Shown in pieces: positions 25,465 through 34,566 of a stretch of DNA of 64,000 nt. Below the pieces are notes generated by a model that ran no database searches, was not told where the DNA came from, and saw only the letters and a program-made list of their open reading frames with translations. The position numbers were made by a program, and so were the translations under genes. Position 1 is the first letter of the stretch. The number at the start of each line of letters is the position of its first letter. The stretch spans positions 562,001 through 626,000 of the forward strand of contig NZ_AKVN02000001.1 in NCBI RefSeq assembly GCF_000271485.2. Reading direction: 5' to 3'. This DNA comes from Pelosinus fermentans DSM 17108 (GTDB lineage: Bacteria; Bacillota; Negativicutes; DSM-13327).

Positions 25465-26706
25465 ATGAGTTATAAAGAAACATTATTAAATCCGATCCAA
25501 ATTGGAAACAGAACAGCACAAAACAGATTTTTTATTCAGGCAATGGAATGTAATGATGAGGATGAGACTGGTAATCCATCCGAAATTACAACCGAGAGAT
25601 ATGTCAATTTAGCTAAAGGTGAAGCTGGATTAATTTCTTTGGAGGCGATTTCGGTTACAAGAGAAAGCCGTGCAAGGGATAATCAGTTAATGATTAAGCC
25701 CGTAAATGAAAAACCGTTAACTGAATTTGTTAAAAAAGTAAAAGATGCAAATCCAAAATCGCTGTTTGTTTTCCAATTGACACATTCAGGTGAAATTTCA
25801 AATCCGGCATTCTCAAGAAGAGTAACGGTAAAGTCACTTCCTGGCTATGGTGGGGATCTTTTATCAGAAGAAGAAGTAGAGCAAATTATGGATGACTATG
25901 TGGTAGCGGCCAAGATTGCTCATGCAGCGGGTGCTGATGGTATTGATCTGAAATTATCACATGGTTACCTGGGATCACAAATTTTGAGACCATATAACGA
26001 CCGAAAATGGAAATTTGGCGGTTCTTGGGAAAACCGCAGCCGCTTTGCCTTTGAGTTATATGAGCGCATTCAAAAAGAAGTAAATGATAAGAATTTTATT
26101 CTTGGCTCTAAAATCTCTGCGTGGGAAGGATTTCCAGGAGGCTTTGGCACAGATGCGCCAGATTCACCGATTATTGATTTAAGCGAACCAATTAAATTAA
26201 TAAAAGGCTTAGAAGAGCGGGGCGCAGGTTATATTATTCAATCCGCAGGCAGCCCATCCATTACAGTTAGCTTAACGCAGGTTGATAAACACATTCCATA
26301 TTATGCGTACTTGCACCAATATTTTGCCAAAGAGTTTAAAAAGAACTTAAAGCTTGAAACGGTACTGATTGGTTCTAACTTCTCGCCCTTTCGCAATGGT
26401 AAAAACGGGCTTTGTGCTGTTAGCGAAGAAGAAAGTTCTCTGCTTCCTTATGGTGCGCAATGTGTTGAACGTGGTGTAGTAGATATGGTTGGGTTAGGAC
26501 GTCAATCTTTTGCTGATCCATTTTTGCCAAAGAAACTTCGCGAGGGCAAAGAAAATGAAATTAAATATTGTACATTATGTGATAATTGTTTAGAATTGCT
26601 AATTCAACAAAGTAAGGTTGGCTGCTGTACATTTGATAAACGTTATGCCCAAGAATTAGCAAGGACTCGTAAAGAAAAAGGAAAGCTTGCAATTTTTCAT
26701 ACCTAA
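25465..26706 (+). CDS. Old yellow enzyme-type NADH:flavin oxidoreductase
   Basis: An FMN TIM-barrel ene-reductase-type protein of 413 residues. Family motifs are LSHGYLGSQILRPYNDR followed by GGSWENRSRF and the late phosphate-binding GLGRQSFADP. The first His of the usual HxxHGY pair is Lys here (LKLSHGY). Near the C-terminus C-x2-C-x2-C-x11-C resembles the Fe-S cysteines of 2,4-dienoyl-CoA reductase relatives, but there is no FAD/NADH domain after it. Such enzymes reduce activated C=C bonds. Its place in a sugar operon is unusual and suggests an unsaturated keto-sugar intermediate, which is inference. Confidence 0.9.
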   Translation: MSYKETLLNPIQIGNRTAQNRFFIQAMECNDEDETGNPSEITTERYVNLAKGEAGLISLEAISVTRESRARDNQLMIKPVNEKPLTEFVKKVKDANPKSLFVFQLTHSGEISNPAFSRRVTVKSLPGYGGDLLSEEEVEQIMDDYVVAAKIAHAAGADGIDLKLSHGYLGSQILRPYNDRKWKFGGSWENRSRFAFELYERIQKEVNDKNFILGSKISAWEGFPGGFGTDAPDSPIIDLSEPIKLIKGLEERGAGYIIQSAGSPSITVSLTQVDKHIPYYAYLHQYFAKEFKKNLKLETVLIGSNFSPFRNGKNGLCAVSEEESSLLPYGAQCVERGVVDMVGLGRQSFADPFLPKKLREGKENEIKYCTLCDNCLELLIQQSKVGCCTFDKRYAQELARTRKEKGKLAIFHT

Positions 26707-26754
26707 TTAGATCAGCGATAACCATTATGTAATAGTAATGGTTTCATGACAAAG

Positions 26755-26788
26755 CTATAGAGAAGAAGAGTTTTTTTCTTCTCTATAG
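26755..26788. other. Hairpin between the OYE gene and the ABC importer
   Basis: Thirteen-base stem CTATAGAGAAGAA / TTCTTCTCTATAG with a T-run inside its loop, in a 248-base gap. A shorter hairpin (ACCATTA / TAGTAATGGT) precedes it at 26721-26742. The gap probably separates enzyme and transporter transcription units. Confidence 0.6.
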
Positions 26789-26954
26789 TAATAAGTAGGA
26801 AGATCTTTAAGGTACTATATGTAATAAATATCAGTCTCTTCTAAATATATTGAATTTTTAATTAAATATGGCGCTGAAAGCCTTTTTTAAGTTAGATTTA
26901 AATTTCAAAAAAATGATTATCGAGAAAGTAATATAAAATTGGGGGGAAATAGAC

Positions 26955-27926
26955 ATGAAGAAAATGATGAAATTAGTAAGCGTTTTTCTTGTTCTCTCGG
27001 TGTTACTTCTTGTGGTAGGTTGCGGCAATAGCCAAAAAAAAGCAGAGACTGTGGCTGACAGTGGGAAAAATGATCTGATTGGCATTTGTGTAGTGGGTGC
27101 TGATCATGGGTGGAGTGCTGCTTTATCTTATTACGCGGAGAAAAAAGCAAAAGAATTAGGACTTAACTATAAGCTGGTCACTTCGTCTAATGCGAATCAA
27201 CAAGTTAGCCAGATGGAAGAGCTGATTAATCTAAAAAGTAAAGCGATTGTTTTTTTGCCTCACAATAATGAATTAGATGTTATTGCACAGAAAGTGGTTG
27301 ACGCAGGAATACCTTTAATTAACTTTGATCGGAAAGTAAATGTTAATACAACGAGTTATGTTGCTGGCAATAACTATAATATGGGGGTTAAAAGTGCCGA
27401 ATATATTGGCAAAAAACTTGGCGGTCAAGGAATCATTGCTGCCATTGAAGTTCCCAATGTTGGTTCTGTAAATGTGGAACGAATGGAAGGCTTTAAGAAA
27501 ACGATTGCTGAAAAATTTCCTAATATTAAGTATCGCAGTTACGCATCAAACTCAATGAGCCGGGAGGATGCTTTAAAGGTAACGCCGGATGTTTTGACTG
27601 CTAATCCCCATCTGGATGCAATTTTTACTATCGACGATGAGGTTGCACTAGGTGTGTATCGTGCCATAAAAGAGCAAAAGAGGACAGATATAAAAGTTAT
27701 AACCGGTGGTGGTGGGTGTCAGGAATATTTTAATTTAATGGGTAGTGAAAAAGAAATCTATTTGGAGTCAGCTACTTACAGTCCTGCGATGATTATGGAT
27801 GCTGTACAAATTGCTGCAGATCTAGTTAAAAATGGCAAAAAACCAGAAAAAGAAGTTATTTTGGATACCGAAATTGTAGACAGAGATAATGTAGCTAAAT
27901 ATCTCGATCCCAATTCCCCATATTAA
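26955..27926 (+). CDS. Sugar ABC transporter substrate-binding lipoprotein (RbsB-type)
   Basis: A 323-residue periplasmic-binding-protein-like lipoprotein. The signal peptide ends at lipobox LLVVGC and the mature part has the ribose-binding fold (peripla_BP_4 type), with repeated NANQQVSQMEELI and TIDDEVALGVYRAI segments typical of the family. It should capture a monosaccharide or small glycoside for the ATPase and permease downstream. GGGGGGAAA precedes the ATG. A strong hairpin separates it from the ATPase gene, likely giving more binding protein than the other subunits. Confidence 0.92.
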   Translation: MKKMMKLVSVFLVLSVLLLVVGCGNSQKKAETVADSGKNDLIGICVVGADHGWSAALSYYAEKKAKELGLNYKLVTSSNANQQVSQMEELINLKSKAIVFLPHNNELDVIAQKVVDAGIPLINFDRKVNVNTTSYVAGNNYNMGVKSAEYIGKKLGGQGIIAAIEVPNVGSVNVERMEGFKKTIAEKFPNIKYRSYASNSMSREDALKVTPDVLTANPHLDAIFTIDDEVALGVYRAIKEQKRTDIKVITGGGGCQEYFNLMGSEKEIYLESATYSPAMIMDAVQIAADLVKNGKKPEKEVILDTEIVDRDNVAKYLDPNSPY

Positions 27927-27967
27927 ATTGGCTAACATACACAGCGAGATATGATTTGATCAATAGG

Positions 27968-28021
27968 TTATTAAGAGCTATTTGGATAAGTTTTCAAGAC
28001 TTAACTAAATAGCTCTAATAA
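27968..28021 (+). other. Intercistronic hairpin after the binding-protein gene
   Basis: Stem TTATTAAGAGCTATTT / AAATAGCTCTAATAA with an inner AAGT/ACTT pairing and no T-run after it. It lies between a binding-protein gene and its ATPase gene, as mRNA-stabilising hairpins do in other ABC operons. Confidence 0.65.
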
Positions 28022-28045
28022 GTAGTGGTAATGAGGCGGTGTAAT

Positions 28046-29545
28046 ATGTCAAACTATATTTTAGAAATGCGAGAGATTAAAAAAGCATATGGGTCGACGA
28101 ACGTTTTGAAAGGTGTAAATTTTCTTCTTGGGCGAAATGAGATTCACGCGCTGATTGGCGAGAATGGCGCAGGAAAGTCAACTCTAATGAATATTCTAGG
28201 CGGCATAGTATCCTTGGATGAAGGTGAAATTACAATTGATAATCAGAAGGTAAGCATTGATTCCCCTCATGAGGCCAATGCATTGGGTATTTCATTTATT
28301 CATCAGGAATTAAATCTTGTAAATGATTTGACGGTGTATGAAAATCTTTTTTTAGGTAATGAAATTACTCTGCATGGACTAGTTGATAAGAAAACAATGT
28401 GCGAGAAAACCACAGAAGTTTTAAAAAGGCTTCATATCAACCTTGACCCTTGTACAATGGTCAAAGATTTAGATGCTTCTTACAAGCAGGTTGTAGAGAT
28501 AGCCCGTTCTTTATTGATGAATGCTCGCGTTATTATTATGGATGAACCGACAACGTCCCTCAATGAAACTGAGATTAATTACGTTTTCCAAGTTATGAGG
28601 GTTCTTAAAAATAACGGTGTTAGTATCATTTTCATATCCCATAAACTTACCGAAGTTTTAACGATTTGTGATTCTTACTCAGTATTAAGAGATGGCTGTT
28701 TGGTGACGGAGGGAAAGGTTGACGACCAGGTCACGGAAATTGACCTCGCCTGCTCTATGGTAGGACGGGAAATTGGCATAAACAAAGTGTATTGTCCCCG
28801 CGTGATGGGAGAAATCGTCTTAGAAGTTCAGGATCTAGCTTACGGAAGAGAGTTTAGAAATATTAATTTTCAACTCAGAAAGGGAGAAATTGCAGGGTTC
28901 ACTGGACTGTTGGGAGACGGGCGAAGTGAGTTGTTTAGTACTATCTTTGGATGTAAAGAGTGTTATGAGGGGCGCATTTTAATTAACGGCAAAGAGGTTA
29001 AAATGACTGGTACGGATAAAGCCGTGGCACAGCGTATTGGCTATATACCGCGTAATCGTAAAGAAAATGGCATCATTAAAGATCTCAGCATTTTGCATAA
29101 TATGTCGATTGCAACCTTAAAAGCGTGCTGTCGCTGGGGGATAATTGATGGTCAGAAGGAAACGGCTATTAGCAATAAACATATTAATGAATTTAAAATA
29201 AAATTAGCGAGTGCCAATGATCTTATTACAAGTCTTTCTGGGGGGAACCAGCAGAAAGTGATTCTTGCCAAATGGATTGAAGCGAAACCAGATATTCTTA
29301 TCTTTGATAATCCAACCCAGGGTGTTGATATTAGTGCAAAAATCGAAATATATCAAATCATTATGAAGTTGGCTGAAGAGGGTATCTGTATTGTTATTCT
29401 TTCAAGTGAGGCCCAGGAAGTATTGAAGTTATGTGACAAAATTTATGTTATGTACCATGGAGCCATTCGAAGTGTGCTGGATCGATGTGAAATCGAAATT
29501 GATGAAGAAAAGATTATGATTTCAGCAACTGGAGGACAACTTTAA
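28046..29545 (+). CDS. Sugar ABC transporter ATPase, duplicated domains (RbsA-type)
   Basis: A 499-residue fusion of two ATPase domains. The first has a full Walker A (GENGAGKSTLMNILGG) and Walker B (VIIMDEPTTSL); the second has the degenerate Walker A of RbsA/MglA proteins (GLLGDGRSEL) but a perfect signature (LSGGNQQKVILAKW) and DNPTQGVD. This is the CUT2 class, which imports monosaccharides. ATG 28046 behind GAGGCGGTG is preferred to the GTG at 28025, which lies upstream of that signal. The permease gene starts 39 bases later. Confidence 0.93.
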   Translation: MSNYILEMREIKKAYGSTNVLKGVNFLLGRNEIHALIGENGAGKSTLMNILGGIVSLDEGEITIDNQKVSIDSPHEANALGISFIHQELNLVNDLTVYENLFLGNEITLHGLVDKKTMCEKTTEVLKRLHINLDPCTMVKDLDASYKQVVEIARSLLMNARVIIMDEPTTSLNETEINYVFQVMRVLKNNGVSIIFISHKLTEVLTICDSYSVLRDGCLVTEGKVDDQVTEIDLACSMVGREIGINKVYCPRVMGEIVLEVQDLAYGREFRNINFQLRKGEIAGFTGLLGDGRSELFSTIFGCKECYEGRILINGKEVKMTGTDKAVAQRIGYIPRNRKENGIIKDLSILHNMSIATLKACCRWGIIDGQKETAISNKHINEFKIKLASANDLITSLSGGNQQKVILAKWIEAKPDILIFDNPTQGVDISAKIEIYQIIMKLAEEGICIVILSSEAQEVLKLCDKIYVMYHGAIRSVLDRCEIEIDEEKIMISATGGQL

Positions 29546-29584
29546 TCATAATAATTGGAAAAATATCGTTAAAGGGGCATTGCC

Positions 29585-30526
29585 ATGATGATGCAAAAGA
29601 ATATAAAAAAAATATTTTCAGACTATAGTGTGCTTGTTGCCTTAATCATCTTATTTGTTATATCTTCTATTATAAGAGGCAATGAATTTTTATCTATTAA
29701 TAATATAACTAATATTCTGCGAAATAGTGTAAGTATTGGTATTATTACCATTGGGATGACTGCAATTATTATTCTTGGCGGTATTGACTTATCGGTTGGG
29801 TCGATGATGGTTCTTTGCGGCGTAGTTATCCTTGCAGTGATTAATATGACCAATAGTATTGTGCTTGGTATTATGGCAGGAATCCTCCTTGGAGTTGTTC
29901 TTGGAGCTCTGACCGGTGCCATTATTGCCAAAGGCAAACTGCCGGCTTTTATTGTTACTTTGGGAGCTATGAGCATTTACCGCTCAGTTGCTCAATACGT
30001 ATTAAAAGGCGGCGGGATTATTAGTGCCAATAAGGAATATCAGCTAATTTCCAATTATGAAATATTTAATTGGAGCTTATCCATTTTTTATTGGATCATT
30101 CTTGTACTTATCGCAATGTTTTTCATGAAATATACTCGATTAGGCCGCTATATTTACTCAGTCGGCAGCAATGAAAAAGCAACAAGATTTTCAGGGATTA
30201 ATGTAGATAAAGTCAAAATTGCGACGTATGCACTTGGCGGCTTGTTTGTTGCTTTAGCGGCTGTCGTTGAATCCTCCAGGCTTGGCAGCATTAATTCTTC
30301 CTCGTCCGGTGTGGCATATGAAATGGATGCCATAGCTGCAGTCGTAGTTGGCGGCACAAGTATGGCTGGTGGTAAAGGCGCGATATTCGGTACTTTTGCG
30401 GGTATGCTGATTTTGGGGATTATGAATAATATGATGACGTTGCTTGGTATTCCGCCGTTTTTAGTTGGTGCAGTAAAAGGAAGCATCATTATTCTTGCCG
30501 TACTTTTCCAGAAAAAAGATCAATAG
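29585..30526 (+). CDS. Sugar ABC transporter permease (RbsC-type)
   Basis: The 313-residue membrane subunit of a CUT2 importer, with about eight to ten hydrophobic segments. The family pattern GGIDLSVGSMM, KLPAFIVTLG and the late AVVVGGTSMAGGKGAIFGTF is present in order. It pairs with the RbsA- and RbsB-type genes just upstream. AAAGGGGC lies ahead of the start; the choice among three neighbouring ATGs is not certain. Confidence 0.94.
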   Translation: MMMQKNIKKIFSDYSVLVALIILFVISSIIRGNEFLSINNITNILRNSVSIGIITIGMTAIIILGGIDLSVGSMMVLCGVVILAVINMTNSIVLGIMAGILLGVVLGALTGAIIAKGKLPAFIVTLGAMSIYRSVAQYVLKGGGIISANKEYQLISNYEIFNWSLSIFYWIILVLIAMFFMKYTRLGRYIYSVGSNEKATRFSGINVDKVKIATYALGGLFVALAAVVESSRLGSINSSSSGVAYEMDAIAAVVVGGTSMAGGKGAIFGTFAGMLILGIMNNMMTLLGIPPFLVGAVKGSIIILAVLFQKKDQ

Positions 30527-30614
30527 GCTGTCAGTGATTCATTAATATAGTTGTTGTATGAATGTGAGAAATATAAAAGCACAGTTCCATTTTTTAAAAA
30601 AAGGAGTTGGCAGG

Positions 30615-31529
30615 ATGAAACTTGGCTTAGTAAGTGCTATATTGAGTGATCTGAGTTTCGAAGAAGTAATAACCTGTGTTGCGGAAAGAGGTTTTTCATG
30701 TGTGGAATTGGCATGTTGGCCAGTCGGAAAGGCTGAAAGAAGATATGCCGGTGTAACCCATATCGATGTAACCAGCATCAATGATGAAACAGCAAAGTAT
30801 ATTAAAGAATACTGTAAAGGGCAAGGTATAGAGATATCTGCTTTGGGCTATTATCCGAATCCTTTAGATCCTGATCTGGAAAAAAGGGAATTTTATATCC
30901 ACCATATCAAAGAAGGGATAAAAGCAGCAAACAAGTTGGGTATAAAAAACTATAGCACTTTTATCGGCAGAGATCAGTATACAAGTGTGGAAGAAAATCT
31001 AAAATTATTTGAGCAAGTATGGAAACCGATTATAAAAATGGCAGAGCAGTATGATATTAACGTTTTAATCGAAAATTGTCCAATGTACTTTAGCAATGAC
31101 GAATGGCCAGGTGGTAAGAATTTGGCAACAACTCCTGCTATCTGGAGAAAAATGTTTGAAATGATCCCCAGTAAAAATTTTGGGCTTACGTATGATCCTT
31201 CGCATTTCTTGTGGCAGCATATGGATTATATTAAGCCGATTTATGAGTTTAAAGAGAGAATACATCATATTCATATTAAAGATATGAAAGTATATCAAGA
31301 TAAGCTTAATGAAGTGGGCAGTATGGCCAAACCGTTAGAATATATATCGCCTAAGATTCCGGGGCTTGGACAAATCGATTGGGGGAAATTTATTTCTGCT
31401 CTTACAGATATAAAGTATCGTGGTGCAGCCTGCATTGAAGTGGAAGATAAAGCCTTTGAGGACACGTTGGAATTAAGAGAACAAGCAGTTATTCTCAGCA
31501 AGAGGCATATTAGCTCGTTTATAATATGA
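30615..31529 (+). CDS. Sugar isomerase/epimerase-type TIM-barrel protein 2
   Basis: A second xylose-isomerase-like barrel of 304 residues, clearly different from the one at 23269. Metal-binding regions are LIENCPMYFSNDEWPGG, LTYDPSHFLWQ, HHIHIKD and the late ACIEVEDKAFE. The ENCP...PGGKN...SHFLWQ pattern is common in proteins paired with Gfo/Idh dehydrogenases of keto-glycoside pathways. ATG 30615 has AAAAGGAG about 11 bases ahead; the ORF extends 19 codons further upstream without a signal. It is followed by the Gfo/Idh gene after 41 bases. Confidence 0.86.
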   Translation: MKLGLVSAILSDLSFEEVITCVAERGFSCVELACWPVGKAERRYAGVTHIDVTSINDETAKYIKEYCKGQGIEISALGYYPNPLDPDLEKREFYIHHIKEGIKAANKLGIKNYSTFIGRDQYTSVEENLKLFEQVWKPIIKMAEQYDINVLIENCPMYFSNDEWPGGKNLATTPAIWRKMFEMIPSKNFGLTYDPSHFLWQHMDYIKPIYEFKERIHHIHIKDMKVYQDKLNEVGSMAKPLEYISPKIPGLGQIDWGKFISALTDIKYRGAACIEVEDKAFEDTLELREQAVILSKRHISSFII

Positions 31530-31570
31530 CATCAAGAGGTTTATCTAGGTGAAAGCCAGGAGGGATAAAG

Positions 31571-32727
31571 ATGGATAAGGTAAAAGTCGGTATTATAGGA
31601 ACGGGTTTTATTGGACCGGCGCATATAGAGGCACTAAGAAGACTAGGGTTTGTTGAAATTGTAGCACTTGCTGATAGTAACGAAGCAGTAGCAAAACAAA
31701 AAGCAGAAGTATTACATGTTGATAAATATTATGGTGATTACATGAATCTATTGGCTGATAAAGAGATTGATGCAGTACATATCTGTACGCCGAATCATCT
31801 TCATTACCGGATGGCAAAAGAAGCGCTTTTGGCAGGAAAGCATGTTGTATGTGAAAAACCACTGGCGGTGAATACGGAACAAGCCAATGAATTAGTGGAA
31901 ATTGCCAGGGAAAAGCAACTCGTCAATGCGGTACATTTAACTTACGATTTTATCCCTTAATGCATCAGGTAAAAAAAATGATAGAAAATCATGATTTAGG
32001 ACAGATCTTAGCCGTAAATGGCTCTTACCAGCAAGATTGGCTATTTTATGAAACTGACTTTAATTGGAGATTACAACCTGAGTTCAGTGGTGATTCACGG
32101 GCGATTGCAGATATCGGCTCTCATTGGCTGGACTTAGTGGAATTTATTACAGGTATACAAGTTAGCGAAGTATGTGCTGATTTTGCTACCTTTCATCCTG
32201 TTAGGAAAAAACCACTGAAGCCATTGGAAACGTATTCCAATAAAGTGCTTGATGCTAAGGACTATGAAGATATTCCGATTCATACGGAAGATTATGCGAC
32301 GGTACTGTTACGATTTAATAATGGTGCTCATGGTGCTATGACAGTAAATCAAGTTGCTGCCGGAAGAAAAAATAGACTGTACTTTGAAATTTATGGTTCT
32401 AAGAAATCAATAGCCTGGAATTCTGAAAGACCAAATGAGCTTTGGGTTGGAAGACGGGATGGCAATAACGAAATTATGATGAAAGATCCTTCGCTTGTGG
32501 ATGATTATGCAAAAGAAATCATGGATTTCCCAGGTGGACATAACGAGGGCTTTCCAGATACTTCGAAGCAGATGTTCAAAAAGGTATACAACTATATAGT
32601 AGAAGCGGGTCATGATAAAAATAAAAAAACGGATTTTGCTACCTTTGAAACGGGCCAAAGAGAATTAATGCTTTGCGAAAAAATCGTAAAGTCAGCACAT
32701 GAGAGAAGTTGGATTGCTGTTACATGA
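31571..32727 (+). pseudogene. Gfo/Idh/MocA-family oxidoreductase, one-base frameshift
   Basis: The N-terminal NAD(P)-binding half (VGIIGTGFIGPAHIEALRR, then HICTPNHLHY and the catalytic-type CEKPLAV) runs to a stop at 31958-31960. The rest of the family continues in the -1-shifted frame from the same place (YPLMHQVKKMI, then IADIGSHWLDL with the conserved His) to 32727. A run of four T at 31948-31951 would need one more T to restore a ~385-residue protein. Family members oxidise a sugar or inositol hydroxyl, often at C3. An ATG (31960) overlaps the premature stop, so re-initiation could make a separate C-terminal half; otherwise this gene is broken or misread. Confidence 0.9.
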
Positions 32728-32931
32728 TTTTGCAGGCACATCACAATGTGATTTCGCATGTTCGTTATTATCTTCGGACGGTTCTACTTGCTTAAGAAAG
32801 CATGTTAAGAACTAGTACAACAATAAATTTAGTATGATTTAGTCGAACATTATAGACTGATTCAATGGAGGCATCTACAGTTTCTATTATATGCTAAGCT
32901 TGATATGGGCCAATAAGCTGGAGGCGATTAT

Positions 32932-33792
32932 ATGCAAAAAATAATAGATTTGCATGTACATTCCTATATGTCTGATGGAACATGTAGTCCAAAAGAAATA
33001 ATAGAACTTGCAAATCAAAAGAAAATAAGAGCAATTGCTTTGACGGATCATGATAGCATTGAAGGAGTTGCTGAAGCAGAGAAAGAAGCCCTAAAATATG
33101 ATATTAATTTTCTAAAGGGCATAGAGATGAGTGTTTCATATGAGAAGGAAAGAATCTTACATATTATAGGTCTTGGAATGGATATCAATCATTCTTATTT
33201 TATAGAACATTATATTAAAATGAAAAAGGCTAGAGATGACGGTGCAATGAATATAATAGAGCTGATGAGAAAAAAAGGAATTGATATCGACTCCAACTTA
33301 TTGAGGAACGGCTGTATGACAAGATATCTTGATAGATATACAATTCACCAATATCTTATAGAAAAAGAACTATGTTGTGATGCACAGGAAGTCTGGGACG
33401 TATATTTGAATCCCATACCTTACGGTGATGATGAATTATTGGAAGTAGAAGAGGCATTGGATTTGATCAAAAAGACAGGAGGTCTTGCTTTTTTAGCACA
33501 TTATAATAAAAAGATAGGATTATTAGGATATTCAGAAAGTGAAATGGAAAAACACATAGAAACCTTGAGAAATATAGGACTTACTGGGATAGAGAAATAC
33601 TACCCTTCTTATACTCAAAAAGATACTCTATATGCAGAATACTTAAGTAACAAATATGATTTAATTCCTTCTGGAGGTACTGATTTTCATGGCAAAAATA
33701 GACCGAATATCCAGCTTGGAACAGGTGGAAATTCTTTTTTTGTTCCTTATAGCATTTATGAAGGTATAAAGACAAAACTGACTCGTGAATAA
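32932..33792 (+). CDS. PHP-domain metal-dependent phosphoesterase
   Basis: A 286-residue polymerase-and-histidinol-phosphatase-type hydrolase. Metal ligands are visible in DLHVHSYMSDGT, LTDHDSIEG, the middle LAHYNK and the C-terminal GTDFHG. The closest type is the TrpH/YciV group that removes the 3' phosphate from nucleoside 3',5'-bisphosphates or short RNAs, but a sugar-phosphate substrate is possible. The region is richer in A+T and in AGA codons than its neighbours. It is 204 bases from the sugar operon and may not belong to it. Confidence 0.87.
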   Translation: MQKIIDLHVHSYMSDGTCSPKEIIELANQKKIRAIALTDHDSIEGVAEAEKEALKYDINFLKGIEMSVSYEKERILHIIGLGMDINHSYFIEHYIKMKKARDDGAMNIIELMRKKGIDIDSNLLRNGCMTRYLDRYTIHQYLIEKELCCDAQEVWDVYLNPIPYGDDELLEVEEALDLIKKTGGLAFLAHYNKKIGLLGYSESEMEKHIETLRNIGLTGIEKYYPSYTQKDTLYAEYLSNKYDLIPSGGTDFHGKNRPNIQLGTGGNSFFVPYSIYEGIKTKLTRE

Positions 33793-33989
33793 TTCATCAT
33801 ATTTATAAAATAAAAGTATAGACTAGATGCGTAAAATAGAATTTAGTGCCTACTTATTTGTGAAGAACTCTGGACAATCTACAGTTTAGTTTTTTATGCA
33901 GTTGTTGCATAGTGCCGAGTAGGAGCTCTATTTTTGATTTCATAGTACAAAAGAGTTCTAAACTAAGCCTAATAAGCGTAAAATAAAGC

Positions 33990-34262
33990 ATTGAGCGTCC
34001 TCGTTGAAGCAAGGGCGCTCAGTTTGGAATGTTAGGGGGTTCAGTGGAGAAACTCAACAATAATGCGTAATAAAACTAGGAGAACCCAGTCTGAGACGGT
34101 AAATCGAAGATGTTTCGTCTCAAAACGCATAGTAGTCGCCTCCTATATTCCGTTTGGGGTAGAGGTGATCACTCTACCCTTATCAATATATGCATATTTA
34201 TGGAAATTTAGAAGAATAAATAAAGTGTCTAGCATTGGAATGGCATCCGATGCTTTTTTTAT
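33990..34262 (+). ncRNA. Candidate structured RNA ending in an intrinsic terminator
   Basis: No convincing gene lies here, but several helices do: TGAGCG/CGCTCA (33992/34016), ATGCGT/ACGCAT (34063/34125) enclosing TGAGACG/CGTCTCA (34092/34116), and GGGTAGAG/CTCTACCC (34157/34172). A terminator hairpin AGCATTGGA/TCCGATGCT with seven T follows (34231-34260). GGGTTC (34037) could also pair with GAACCC (34082), forming a pseudoknot. It does not match tmRNA, RNase P RNA, SRP RNA or a riboswitch that I know. The 68-codon ORF at 34063 overlaps the terminator and is not believed. Confidence 0.4.
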
Positions 34263-34566
34263 TACATAAAAAAGAGCCCTCCCAAAGGAGAGCTTAGATG
34301 GGAGAGAAGTTGTTGAACGACATGAGAGGTCGTCATAAATAATATGTCCGATTTAGAAGGATTATATACAGTTAAGGGAAAGGGTAGGATTGACAGGGGA
34401 TTAGCGTGGCCAGCAGCCTTGCCAGGGCCAGCAAAACTAGACCTATAAACACTCTTTCTATACATAATATGTTCTAGGATAATAAGGGTGAATTAGTCGG
34501 TTAGCAATTGCCTCGTCATATTTTTGTCATATCTTTTTTCTATAATAGAAACAATAGAAAACAACA
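34263..34566. other. Gene-poor stretch with a possible minus-strand transcript
   Basis: Nothing here looks protein coding. At 34275-34294 the sequence AGCCCTCC-CAAA-GGAGAGCT forms a hairpin that, read on the minus strand, is followed by CTTTTTT, so a minus-strand transcript may end here opposite the plus-strand terminator. GGCC-rich complementary segments occur around 34408-34435. Confidence 0.35.

Noticed and set aside
34063-34269. 68-codon ORF in the gene desert
   Set aside because: Its 3' end runs through the terminator hairpin, its codon use is poor and it lacks a ribosome binding site; the RNA structure explains the region better.
34262-34465. 67-codon minus-strand ORF
   Set aside because: It overlaps hairpins and a terminator and shows no domain or start signal.
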